This document shows, piece after piece, positions 16,630 through 23,995 of a stretch of 64,000 nucleotides of DNA. The stretch's first letter is position 1. Every line of letters starts with the position of its first letter. Below the pieces are notes generated by a model, which ran no database searches, was not told the DNA's origin, and saw nothing but the letters and a program-made list of their open reading frames with translations. A program made the position numbers and the translations under genes. The stretch comes from Abiotrophia defectiva ATCC 49176. GTDB lineage: Bacteria > Bacillota > Bacilli > Lactobacillales > Aerococcaceae. The stretch spans positions 1,243,501 to 1,307,500 of the forward strand of contig NZ_CP146287.1 in assembly GCF_037041345.1 (NCBI RefSeq). Direction: 5' to 3'.

Positions 16630-17787
16630 CTACATATCATCGCTTGTTTGACGGGGTTTCCGCTCACCCCAATATTGGTAATAATCTACCTTGAGGGCGC
16701 CATTGTAGAGCTTACGTTTTTTGGTTGCCTTGGCCCCATAGTAGGTCTCGAAGGCTTCATCACTAGTTAAAATATACTTACTCCAGGTCGGCATTTGGTT
16801 ATAGAGCTTGCCCATGTCCGCATAGAGAGCGTGGACCTGGTCCTCTGTCAACATACGGTCACCATAAGGCGGGTTAGCAATTAATATACCGTAATCCACC
16901 TTAGGACGATAGTCCTTGAGTTGCATTTGCTTAAAGGAAATCGTATCTGCTACTCCAGCTTCTTGAGCATTGGCCTTAGCAATTTCAACCATACGGTGGT
17001 CAATGTCGCAGGCTTCAATGTCCATCATGACATCTGGTTTGGCTTGAACTTGGGCTTCCTGGCGCGCCTGCTGCCATACTTGCCCACTTGGATCTAAGCT
17101 GGTCCAATGTTCGGCCGCAAATTCCCGCTTAAGACCTGGCGCAATATTACGCCCAATCAAGGCTGCCTCAATGGCAATGGTTCCCGAACCACAACATGGG
17201 TCGTAAAGTGGTCGGTCAGGATACCAAGTCGTTAACATGACTAAGGCAGCTGCCATATTCTCTTTGAGTGGGGCGGCACCCTTCTCTACTCGGTAGCCAC
17301 GCTTGAATAAGGAGGTGCCAGAAGTATCCAAGGTCAGGCTGACTTGGTCTTTGACCAAAGAAACTTCGATAGGATAGACTGCCCCTGTCTCAGGCAAATT
17401 GGTCCGACGATGATAGTAGGACATGAGTCGACTAGCAATAGCCTTTTTGACGATTTTCTGGCAGTTAGGCACGCTATGTAACTGGGACTTAACGGATTTG
17501 CCGGACACAGGAAAATTAGCATCCAAAGGCAGAATGTCTTCCCATGGCAAGGCATAAGTCAAATCATAGAGGGCTTCAAAGGTCTTGGCCTGAAAACTAG
17601 CAAATTCAATCTTAATACGGTCAGCCGTTCTTAGCCATAGGTTGGTTTTAGCAATATCCTGGACATTCCCAGAGAAACGCACGCGCCCATTCTCCGTCTG
17701 AACTTGATAGCCTAGCTGCTTCAATTCTTGGGCCGTCACGGACTCAATGCCGGCGGCAACGGTAGCCAATAGGTTATAGTTTGTCAT
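16630..17787 (-). CDS. THUMP-domain class I RNA methyltransferase, YpsC/RlmL-like
   Basis: A 385-residue enzyme, starting at MTNYNLLATVAAG where GAGGAG lies 7 bases upstream; the open frame adds 14 codons. A ferredoxin-like plus THUMP RNA-binding region covers residues 1-155. The SAM-dependent domain has DPCCGSGTIAIEAALIGRNIAPG near 190-212 and the catalytic NPPYGDRM near 305. It resembles the N-terminal methylase half of E. coli RlmL, which makes m2G2445 in 23S rRNA; the target here is inferred. Its neighbours rnpB and gpsB are those of Bacillus ypsC. Confidence 0.9.
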   Translation of the reverse strand: MTNYNLLATVAAGIESVTAQELKQLGYQVQTENGRVRFSGNVQDIAKTNLWLRTADRIKIEFASFQAKTFEALYDLTYALPWEDILPLDANFPVSGKSVKSQLHSVPNCQKIVKKAIASRLMSYYHRRTNLPETGAVYPIEVSLVKDQVSLTLDTSGTSLFKRGYRVEKGAAPLKENMAAALVMLTTWYPDRPLYDPCCGSGTIAIEAALIGRNIAPGLKREFAAEHWTSLDPSGQVWQQARQEAQVQAKPDVMMDIEACDIDHRMVEIAKANAQEAGVADTISFKQMQLKDYRPKVDYGILIANPPYGDRMLTEDQVHALYADMGKLYNQMPTWSKYILTSDEAFETYYGAKATKKRKLYNGALKVDYYQYWGERKPRQTSDDM

Positions 17788-17841
17788 AAGGGGCTCCTCA
17801 TCTTTAACTTGTCGTTGCGGGCAAGACAATCCTGCCCTTAG

Positions 17842-17877
17842 AAAAAAAGCCCTCCTCGCCAGAGAGGGAGAAGCGCC
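17842..17877 (-). terminator. Terminator of rnpB
   Basis: Minus-strand imperfect stem around CCCTCT / GAGGAGGGC followed by TTTTTTT, about 25 bases past the RNase P RNA 3' end. Confidence 0.65.
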
Positions 17878-17899
17878 TTTGTTGTATTAAGCAAAAGCC

Positions 17900-18312
17900 T
17901 ATTAAGTAAATTTCGATAAGCCATGTTCTGTCACTTAAGGGAAATAGGCTATGCACCTTAAGTGGGGTAATCATCTGTCTGCCGGTCACTCAGTGACCCG
18001 CCTCTTCCATCGGTTCATTTCCCTAGGAAAAGTGCCCCGACCAGTCTCCCTAGAAAACTAGGTTACTATTTGGGTTGCTCGCTCGAGGGGTTTACCGCGT
18101 TCCACGCTAGTTGTTTCCAACCAGCCTCGTCTCTGTGGCACCTTAGAGGTTACTCAGTCATAGCCGAAGCCTTAGACCTTTTGCCTGCCGTTAGCGCTAG
18201 GCACTACCTTAGCTTATGGTTTCGCTAAGCACGAACACTACAGGCATCTCAGCCTGTGCGAGCATGGACTTTCCTCAACTATTACTAGCCGCGATTACCT
18301 AAAATCTACTTG
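17900..18312 (-). ncRNA. rnpB: RNase P RNA, Bacillus type (type B)
   Basis: About 410 bases. The minus strand shows the universally conserved blocks GAGGAAAGTCCATGCTCGC, AGTGTTCGTGCTTAGCGAAACCATAAGC-like region, GTGCCACAGAGACGA, GTGGAACGCGGTAAACCCC-TCGAGCGAG and the 3' ACATGGCTTATCG. Helix P1 forms between AAGTAGATTT at the 5' end and AAATTTACTT at the 3' end, which sets the boundaries. It is the catalytic RNA that trims tRNA 5' leaders, with protein partner RnpA encoded elsewhere. Confidence 0.96.
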
Positions 18313-18320
18313 AGGTTCTT

Positions 18321-18692
18321 TTATTGGAAACGTGTCACGTCTGAATAAGACATGGTGTTGTCTGTGCTACCAATCTTAGATCCAAAGACATGTTTCTCTA
18401 AGTTAGAGAGACGCTTAAGGATATCGAAGTTAGTGACACCAGAGCCTGGTGAGGTTGGCACATTGTTCTTCTTAGCCAAGGCAAGTTGCTTGGTCAATTC
18501 ATCAATTTTGCTGATTAGGCGCTCATTTTCATTCTTCAAAGTCGCCACATCCTTTTGGTAAGAATCGTAGTCACGGATAATGCTATCCAAATACTCATCT
18601 ACTTCAGATGCTTTATAACCACGAAAATCGCGGGTAAATTCTTTTTGTAAAATATCTTTAGCGGTTAAATTTTTTTCTGCCATATCGCTCAT
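18321..18692 (-). CDS. gpsB: Cell division regulator GpsB
   Basis: A 123-residue DivIVA-like cytoplasmic protein that coordinates septal and peripheral peptidoglycan synthesis by binding the short cytoplasmic tails of penicillin-binding proteins. The N-terminal domain (TAKDILQKEFTRDFRGYKASEVDEYLDSIIRDY) and the following coiled coil (residues 40-72) are clear. The C-terminal helical domain containing LKRLSNLEKHVFG ends the protein. GGAGG sits close to the first ATG, so the start might be the second Met (MAEK). The order gpsB-rnpB-methyltransferase is conserved in Firmicutes. A possible partner, PBP1A, is encoded at 23996. Confidence 0.95.
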   Translation of the reverse strand: MSDMAEKNLTAKDILQKEFTRDFRGYKASEVDEYLDSIIRDYDSYQKDVATLKNENERLISKIDELTKQLALAKKNNVPTSPGSGVTNFDILKRLSNLEKHVFGSKIGSTDNTMSYSDVTRFQ

Positions 18693-18767
18693 CTACCTCC
18701 ATCAATGATTACTTCTTTCTCAGAAGAATTAATGATTCTATCTTAAATAGAGAAGTCTATTCAATTT

Positions 18768-18903
18768 ATTATGCCACGAAATTCCTAAGAATGCTAGCGA
18801 ATATACGTTCGCACCCTAGTGAATTGTGCACTTTTAGTCACATAATCTATCCCCATAAATCTGAGATCCGGACCTTGATTAACTATCTCTATTATGCCAC
18901 GCA
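18768..18903 (-). promoter_or_regulatory. Two repeated extended -10 elements upstream of gpsB
   Basis: The minus-strand motif CGTGGCATAATA occurs at 18769-18780 and 18892-18903. Both read as TGG-CATAAT extended -10 boxes without good -35 boxes. They may be tandem gpsB promoters. The 110 bases between them hold no open frame. Confidence 0.35.
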
Positions 18904-18916
18904 AAAGCCAACTTGG

Positions 18917-19339
18917 CTAGCGAGGCGATGTCCGCGCCCAGCTAACCGCCTTATTTAGGCTCGATTTTGCTAACTGGTCGGCTGCCTGATTTTCCTTTTC
19001 AGCTATCCATTTGACATAGAGATTTGGAAAGTAGTCCAGTCGACTTAGGATATGATCTAAAATAGGAGCATAACGTGCATCCTTTATATAGGATTTTTCA
19101 ATGGCCCGAATGGCTACCTGGCTATCGGCATGTAACCAAATAAAGTCCTGGGTCAGTCCCAATTCTATCAACCAGTCTAGAGCGCGCAAGATAGCTAAAA
19201 ATTCCGCCTGATGATTGTCTGCTACCTGATTGAGGAAAACAACTTGTTCATAGAGTTGATCAGGCGCCAGAATCCGAATGGCCAGGCCGGCAGATTGATT
19301 TTTATAGGCAAAGGCAGCATCCGTATAAACCTTCAGCAT
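18917..19339 (-). CDS. Ribonuclease HI family protein
   Basis: A 140-residue RNase H-fold protein. The acidic catalytic set appears to be intact: Asp in VYTDAAF (residue 7), Glu in HQAEFLAIL (near 46), Asp in HADSQVA (near 71) and Asp in NQAADQLA (near 119). It is shorter and more divergent than classical RnhA and resembles the plant-type/YpeP-like family often encoded near gpsB in Gram-positives. It could cut RNA in RNA-DNA hybrids, but activity in these homologs is not guaranteed. AAGGAG lies 8 bases upstream of the ATG. Confidence 0.8.
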   Translation of the reverse strand: MLKVYTDAAFAYKNQSAGLAIRILAPDQLYEQVVFLNQVADNHQAEFLAILRALDWLIELGLTQDFIWLHADSQVAIRAIEKSYIKDARYAPILDHILSRLDYFPNLYVKWIAEKENQAADQLAKSSLNKAVSWARTSPR

Positions 19340-19385
19340 TTTTTCGCTCCTTATCTGTTATTTGTCTACAAACTATTAATGTATT

Positions 19386-19411
19386 GTGCTATAATATAAC
19401 TAGTATAGCAC
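19386..19411 (+). promoter_or_regulatory. Extended -10 promoter within an inverted repeat, upstream of the TPR-like gene
   Basis: TGCTATAAT (19387-19395) is an extended -10. It lies within the inverted repeat GTGCTATA (19386-19393) / TATAGCAC (19404-19411), spacing 10. No good -35 is seen. The palindrome could be an operator. Confidence 0.5.
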
Positions 19412-19444
19412 GGATTTAAGTATTGACAAGAAAGAGGTGGCAAA

Positions 19445-20422
19445 ATGAGTGATGTAATTGAATTTCCGACCAATGCGGACCAATATTATCGCAAAGCACT
19501 CAGTGCCCTCAAGGTCCATGACTTTGGCCGTGCACAAGAATTGCTAATCAAGAGTTATGAGACAGATCCTCAGGTTCATGTCTTCGAGGAACTGATTAAA
19601 TTATATATTGCTCGGGGACAAAAAGCTGACCTTTTGAACTGTTGGCAAACTTATTTCCCTGATATAGAAGCCGTTAATGATTGGAATGTTCTCCTCTTAT
19701 ATGGAGCTAGTCTGTCCCTCCTTTACGACTTAGACGCTGCCCTCTTGCGGCTCTATCAGCTTCAAGCACGCTTCCAAGCAGCTGGATGGGACAGTGAAGA
19801 CCTCTTACCATTCATTCATCAACTCAATCATACCCAGCGCTTAGCCCGGCGCTTGGAGCAAGCCCTGGATCAGGGTCAGGAAGCCATTGAGACTTTTATC
19901 AATCAAATCTATGACGGCCAAGGATTTGAGTTACTCAGTTTCCTTAAATATACCTACGACCTGCCTTTAGACAAGGCCTTGCCTTTCTTTAAGGCCATTC
20001 TGACTCATCCAGACCTACCTCAATATATCAAGAGTGACGTCTTACATTACCTACTCTACCAGAACTATCCAGGTAAAGTGACCTATAACTGGTTTGGCCA
20101 AGTCCATGAATTGACGGTAGCCAAACTTCAAGATTACCGTCACCAGTCTTCTTATGTGGCCGGTCTTCAAGTCATCGAAGACTACTGCGAACAATTCAAT
20201 CCTCATCTCATGATTGAATTTTCTCAGCAGTTCGTCCTTCAAGCCTTAGCCGTTTACCCCTACTTTGAAGAGGCCTATGGTTCAGCCAAGGAGTGGTTCC
20301 AGCTTTTCTTAACTGAGAATGACCTACCGACTCCCTATGACCTAGTACCAGAAGCTAAGCATCGCCAGACCTATCAAACTGTTACAGCTGAACTCTATCA
20401 ATTAATCTACCAAGAACAATAG
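19445..20422 (+). CDS. TPR-like protein of unknown function
   Basis: A 325-residue soluble protein, mostly helical. Residues 12-45 (YYRKALSALKVHDFGRAQELL) read as a tetratricopeptide helix pair. Further helical hairpins follow, ending with a Tyr/Phe-rich stretch. No signal peptide, membrane helix or catalytic motif is visible. Proteins of this length and start (MSDVIEFPTNADQYY) look like the TPR proteins found as core genes in Lactobacillales, but I cannot name a role. AGAGGTGG lies 5 bases before the ATG. It is monocistronic between its own promoter and a strong terminator. Confidence 0.75.
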   Translation: MSDVIEFPTNADQYYRKALSALKVHDFGRAQELLIKSYETDPQVHVFEELIKLYIARGQKADLLNCWQTYFPDIEAVNDWNVLLLYGASLSLLYDLDAALLRLYQLQARFQAAGWDSEDLLPFIHQLNHTQRLARRLEQALDQGQEAIETFINQIYDGQGFELLSFLKYTYDLPLDKALPFFKAILTHPDLPQYIKSDVLHYLLYQNYPGKVTYNWFGQVHELTVAKLQDYRHQSSYVAGLQVIEDYCEQFNPHLMIEFSQQFVLQALAVYPYFEEAYGSAKEWFQLFLTENDLPTPYDLVPEAKHRQTYQTVTAELYQLIYQEQ

Positions 20423-20432
20423 TCTTCAGACC

Positions 20433-20473
20433 AAGAGCCTCCTATCGCAAACACGTGATAGGAGGCTCTTATT
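20433..20473. terminator. Bidirectional terminator after the TPR-like gene
   Basis: Perfect 14-bp stem AAGAGCCTCCTATC / GATAGGAGGCTCTT with a 10-base loop. The plus strand continues ATTT. It also lies after the converging DUF2187-like gene. Confidence 0.8.
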
Positions 20474-20487
20474 TAAATGCTGTGAGC

Positions 20488-20889
20488 TTAAATCCCTTGT
20501 TGAGCAGTAGGACTTAGGGGCTCTTCCCCTTCTTCATCATCTTGAATAAGATGCTCACAGTTGATGTAGGCGACAATATCCTTGAAATTGACGATGGTGC
20601 GGCTAGTACAAATATCCTTCATAGTCGGATCTGACCGGAGCCAATCGATGTCGACGACAGCGCTGTTGGTCAGAAGTTTACGGATGGTCCCCCGCATATG
20701 GACCTGCCGGAAGGTAAAGCGTATTTGGTCACCAATCTCAGGACGAATCTGTTCACGGACTCGCTGAATCATTTGGCAACCCGTCTCGAAATTGACATGC
20801 AAGAGGGAGGCTATCCGAGACTTAGTGGTCCCCCGTCTCAGCTCACGTTCTATGAGCTCACGCTCTGACTTAGTGACTTTGACTCTCAT
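20488..20889 (-). CDS. DUF2187-like protein with a helix-turn-helix-like N-terminus
   Basis: A 133-residue protein starting at MRVKVTKSE, with AAAGGGTGG just upstream; an in-frame GTG three codons earlier is less likely. Residues 5-50 (ERELIERELRRGTTKSRIASLLHVNFETGCQMIQRV) look like a helix-turn-helix. Residues 55-110 (GDQIRFTFRQVHMRGTIRKLLTNSAVVDIDW to TIVNFKDIVAYI) resemble DUF2187, a small beta-barrel family of unknown role. The combination suggests a nucleic-acid-binding regulator, but this is inference. It diverges from the 90-residue gene at 21081. Confidence 0.6.
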   Translation of the reverse strand: MRVKVTKSERELIERELRRGTTKSRIASLLHVNFETGCQMIQRVREQIRPEIGDQIRFTFRQVHMRGTIRKLLTNSAVVDIDWLRSDPTMKDICTSRTIVNFKDIVAYINCEHLIQDDEEGEEPLSPTAQQGI

Positions 20890-20907
20890 ACGACCCACCC
20901 TTTCTGA

Positions 20908-20934
20908 ATGAAACCGTTTCTAATTCCTATTATA
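20908..20934 (-). promoter_or_regulatory. Promoter -10 and cre-like palindrome upstream of the DUF2187-like gene
   Basis: Minus-strand TGCTATAAT extended -10 (20929-20937). Just downstream, at 20908-20922, ATGAAACCGTTTCTA matches the CcpA consensus WTGNAANCGNWNNCW except at one position. A weak candidate for carbon control. Confidence 0.4.
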
Positions 20935-21018
20935 GCACTTTTGGCGGGCTTTTTATAGCTTATCGCTTAAAAATTTACCATTCTGACAAGAATTTGTAAG
21001 TTTGTTTCGAATTTTTGT

Positions 21019-21048
21019 TTGAAACCGCCCCCATTTCCTTGTTATAAT
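21019..21048 (+). promoter_or_regulatory. Promoter of the 90-residue orphan gene
   Basis: TTGAAA (21019-21024), an 18-base spacer and TATAAT (21043-21048), 33 bases before the start codon. Confidence 0.8.
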
Positions 21049-21080
21049 GGAAATAGCTTATAAAAAAAGGAGCGTTAACC

Positions 21081-21353
21081 ATGAATCAATCCATTATTAC
21101 GACCCTTGTTTATGAAACCAAAGTCTCAATCGGTTCTTATTTCCACCTGGTCACTGACTGGTTCGCCAGCGACCAAGAAATCAAGACTGTCATTATCGAC
21201 CAAGACCATGTCTATTCCAAGATTCTGTCTCTCTACCCTAATGGTTTTGTTATGTACCTCGAGCAAGACCAAGATGGCTCTATTTACCGGACCAATTATC
21301 CTCTGATTCAAGCCAAAGATGCTGACTACTATACCGTTCAGTGGGATGACTAA
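21081..21353 (+). CDS. Small conserved-looking protein of unknown function
   Basis: A 90-residue soluble, acidic protein I do not recognise. It begins MNQSIITTLVYETKVSIGSY, is rich in beta-forming residues and aromatic pairs, and ends VQWDD. There is no signal peptide or membrane helix. The gene is credible: AAGGAG lies 8 bases before the ATG and a near-consensus promoter lies upstream. It stands between the DUF2187-like gene and the MATE transporter. About 90 bases separate it from the MATE gene, including a strong hairpin, so co-transcription is possible. Confidence 0.72.
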   Translation: MNQSIITTLVYETKVSIGSYFHLVTDWFASDQEIKTVIIDQDHVYSKILSLYPNGFVMYLEQDQDGSIYRTNYPLIQAKDADYYTVQWDD

Positions 21354-21393
21354 CTTACTAGGATAGAGAGTTCTAAACCTACTTGATTTTGCT

Positions 21394-21445
21394 AAGTGAC
21401 TCCTTTATACTCAGAGTATTCATTCTGACTATAAAGGAGTCACTT
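21394..21445 (+). promoter_or_regulatory. Perfect hairpin covering the MATE ribosome binding site
   Basis: AAGTGACTCCTTTATA (21394-21409) is the exact reverse complement of TATAAAGGAGTCACTT (21430-21445). The loop is 20 bases. The 3' arm contains the AAAGGAG site and ends on the base before the ATG at 21446. There is no T-run, so it is not a terminator. As RNA it would hide the ribosome binding site; as DNA it could be an operator. Confidence 0.8.
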
Positions 21446-22801
21446 ATGCATAATATGACCACTGGGTCCCCCCTCAAACGCATTATTAACTTCTCCATCC
21501 CACTCCTAATTGGCAATATCTTCCAGCTTGTCTACAATATGGTCGACACCTTTATTGTTGGACGCACCATGGGGCGCGATGCCCTAGCAGGAATTTCTGC
21601 TTCATCCAGCGTCATGTTTCTGATTCTTGGCTTCGCACAAGGGCTGACGGCAGGATTAACGATTCCTTTGGCCCAGGCTTTTGGTGCTAGGGATTTCCAT
21701 AAGGTACGGCGTTCAGTCACCATTGCCTGGACTATCGCGCTCTGCGTTTCCATGGCCTTGACCTTCCTGTCTACCTTCTTCCTCCGCCAAATTCTAGAAG
21801 TCATGATGACGCCGCCTGAAATCATTCAATATACTTACGATTATCTCATCGTCATCTTCAGCGCTTGTACTGTCACCATGCTTTACAATTTGCTAAGTAA
21901 TATGATGCGGGCCTTGGGAGACAGCCGGACGCCTCTCTACTTTCTTATCATCGCGGCCTTAACCAATATCGTCTTAGACTATGTTTTCATCGTGAACGTG
22001 GGTATGGGGGTTGCGGGTGCTGGCCTCGCGACGGTCTTGTCACAAGCTGTCTCGGTTATCCTTTGCCTCTGGGCCATTCACCGTCGTTGGCCACTACTGC
22101 AGGTTTCCTGGCAGAAGGCCATGCTGGTAGCTGAAGAAGTCCGTTATCACCTCAATATGGGCTTCCCAATGGCCTTCCAGTCATCTATTATTGCCATTGG
22201 CTCCATTTCGGTCACAGTGGCTCTCAACCAGTTAGGTCCTCTAGCCATTGCCAGTTACGGAGCGGCCTCTAAGATTGAACAGATTGTGATTTTAGTCCTC
22301 ATGTCCTTTGGGATTGCCATGGCAACTTATGTAGGCCAAAACTTTGGTGCCGCTCAATTTGACCGCATCCGCCAAGGAGTCCGCCAAATGACCTATTTAT
22401 CTGTCGGTGTTGCGCTAGTGTCTGGCGTCATCCTAGCACTGACCGGAGCTCAGGTTGTTACCCTCTTCGCTGAAGGTAGCCAAGGACTGGAAATGGCCCA
22501 CTACGGTCAAGTCTTCTTCTACTGTTCGGCGCCTGCATACTGGTTATTAGCTTTACTCTTCATCTATCGCTATACCTTGCAAGGGCTTGGCGACAGCCTA
22601 ATTCCGACTATTGCCGGTATTATGGAGTTGACCATGCGTATGAGTGCCGCCCTGATTCTTAGTCAATATTTAGGTTTTGTAGGTCCCGCTATTGCCAGTC
22701 CTCTGGCCTGGCTAGGCGCATGTGTCCCCCTCTTTCTAGCCTATCATCATCACAAAAACCATCTGCAAGAACGCTTCAACCAAAAGCTGGCCCAGAATTA
22801 A
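21446..22801 (+). CDS. MATE family multidrug/metabolite efflux transporter
   Basis: A 451-residue membrane protein with 12 predicted helices in two homologous halves, starting at MHNMTTGSPLKRIINFSIPLLIGNIFQLVYNMVDTFIVG. AAAGGAG lies 6 bases upstream of this ATG; the open frame adds 21 codons lacking a site. MATE proteins exchange H+ or Na+ for organic cations. The DinF/NorM-like motifs MVDTFIVGR and RALGDSRTPLYF in the first half are typical. The substrate cannot be predicted. Expression may be limited by the hairpin over its ribosome binding site. A terminator overlaps the stop codon. Confidence 0.92.
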   Translation: MHNMTTGSPLKRIINFSIPLLIGNIFQLVYNMVDTFIVGRTMGRDALAGISASSSVMFLILGFAQGLTAGLTIPLAQAFGARDFHKVRRSVTIAWTIALCVSMALTFLSTFFLRQILEVMMTPPEIIQYTYDYLIVIFSACTVTMLYNLLSNMMRALGDSRTPLYFLIIAALTNIVLDYVFIVNVGMGVAGAGLATVLSQAVSVILCLWAIHRRWPLLQVSWQKAMLVAEEVRYHLNMGFPMAFQSSIIAIGSISVTVALNQLGPLAIASYGAASKIEQIVILVLMSFGIAMATYVGQNFGAAQFDRIRQGVRQMTYLSVGVALVSGVILALTGAQVVTLFAEGSQGLEMAHYGQVFFYCSAPAYWLLALLFIYRYTLQGLGDSLIPTIAGIMELTMRMSAALILSQYLGFVGPAIASPLAWLGACVPLFLAYHHHKNHLQERFNQKLAQN

Positions 22802-22818
22802 TCTGGCCAGCTTTTTTG
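22782..22818 (+). terminator. Terminator of the MATE gene
   Basis: Stem AAAAGCTGGCC / GGCCAGCTTTT with the TAA stop (22799-22801) in the loop, followed by TTT. Confidence 0.85.
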
Positions 22819-22898
22819 ACATACTTGAGCCACTTAGACGGGGATTGTGTAGGGAGGTTACAAGTTTCTTACAGATAGCGCAAAAACCGGCTCAAAAG

Positions 22899-22927
22899 TT
22901 GTCCTCAAGCCTTTTTTGCCGTATAAT
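22899..22927 (+). promoter_or_regulatory. trhO promoter
   Basis: TTGTCC (22899-22904), a 17-base spacer and TATAAT (22922-22927), 49 bases before the trhO start. Confidence 0.75.
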
Positions 22928-22975
22928 GATACTATCCATAAATTTATGTAGTTTGCAACTACAAGGAGGTAAATT

Positions 22976-23962
22976 ATGACCAAACCAATTCGCGTGCTTC
23001 TTTACTACAAGTACGTTAACATCGAGAACCCAGATAAGTTTACAGCTGACCACTTGGCCTTCTGTAAGTCTATTGGCCTTAAGGGCCGGATCCTCGTTTC
23101 AAGCGAAGGGATTAACGGGACTGTCTCAGGTGACTACGAAACCACTCAAAAATATATGGACTATGTTCACTCCCTACCAGGTATGGAAGATCTCTGGTTC
23201 AAGATTGACGAAGAAGAAGAACAAGCCTTCAAGAAGATGTTCGTTCGTCACAAAAAAGAAATTGTCCACTTGGGCTTAGAAGATAACGACTTCGACAACG
23301 ACATCAACCCATTAGAAACTACTGGTGCTTACTTGTCACCACAAGAATTCAAGGAAGCCTTGTTAGATGAAAACACCGTTGTCCTTGATACACGTAACGA
23401 CTATGAGTTTGACTTAGGTCACTTCCGTGGTGCCATCCGTCCTGACATTCGTAATTTCCGCGAATTACCACAATGGGTACGCGACAACAAGGAAAAATTC
23501 ATGGACAAGCGTGTCGTTGTCTACTGTACAGGTGGTGTCCGCTGTGAGAAATTCTCCGGTTGGATGGTACGTGAAGGATATAAAGATGTCGGCCAACTCC
23601 ACGGTGGGATTGCTACCTATGGTAAAGACCCTGAAGTAAAAGGCGAATTGTGGGATGGTAAGATGTACGTCTTTGACGAACGGATTGCGGTTGACATTAA
23701 CCACGTAGATCCTGTTGTAATCGGGAAAGACTGGTTCGATGGTACTCCATGCGAACGCTATGTTAACTGTGGGAACCCAGAATGTAACCGTCGTATCCTG
23801 ACTAGTGTCGAAAATGAAGACAAATACGTTCGTGGTTGCTGCCCAGAATGCCGTCGCCACCCACGCAACCGCTACATTGCGGAAAACAAATTGACTAATC
23901 AAGAATGGGAAGCTCGTCTCAATGTCTTAGGCGAATCCCTAAATGATCAAGTAACGGCTTAA
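22976..23962 (+). CDS. trhO: tRNA uridine(34) hydroxylase TrhO (rhodanese-like)
   Basis: A 328-residue protein of the YceA/YbfQ family, which hydroxylates the wobble U34 of tRNAs on the way to 5-methoxyuridine. An acylphosphatase-like N-terminal domain (residues 1-95) has [19 protein letters not shown]. The rhodanese domain (near 120-220) carries the catalytic Cys in [15 protein letters not shown]. The C-terminal region has a cysteine cluster ([15 protein letters not shown] and CCPEC), likely metal-binding. AGGAGG lies 7 bases upstream. The gene's codon usage is highly biased (GAA, GGT, GTT rich), suggesting strong expression. Confidence 0.93.
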   Translation: MTKPIRVLLYYKYVNIENPDKFTADHLAFCKSIGLKGRILVSSEGINGTVSGDYETTQKYMDYVHSLPGMEDLWFKIDEEEEQAFKKMFVRHKKEIVHLGLEDNDFDNDINPLETTGAYLSPQEFKEALLDENTVVLDTRNDYEFDLGHFRGAIRPDIRNFRELPQWVRDNKEKFMDKRVVVYCTGGVRCEKFSGWMVREGYKDVGQLHGGIATYGKDPEVKGELWDGKMYVFDERIAVDINHVDPVVIGKDWFDGTPCERYVNCGNPECNRRILTSVENEDKYVRGCCPECRRHPRNRYIAENKLTNQEWEARLNVLGESLNDQVTA

Positions 23963-23995
23963 GCGCCATACCCCATAAAGAAAGTAGGTGAATGA

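Noticed and set aside
23465-23902. 145-codon open frame on the minus strand
   Set aside because: It lies fully inside trhO, whose strong codon bias keeps the reverse frame open; it has no ribosome binding site.
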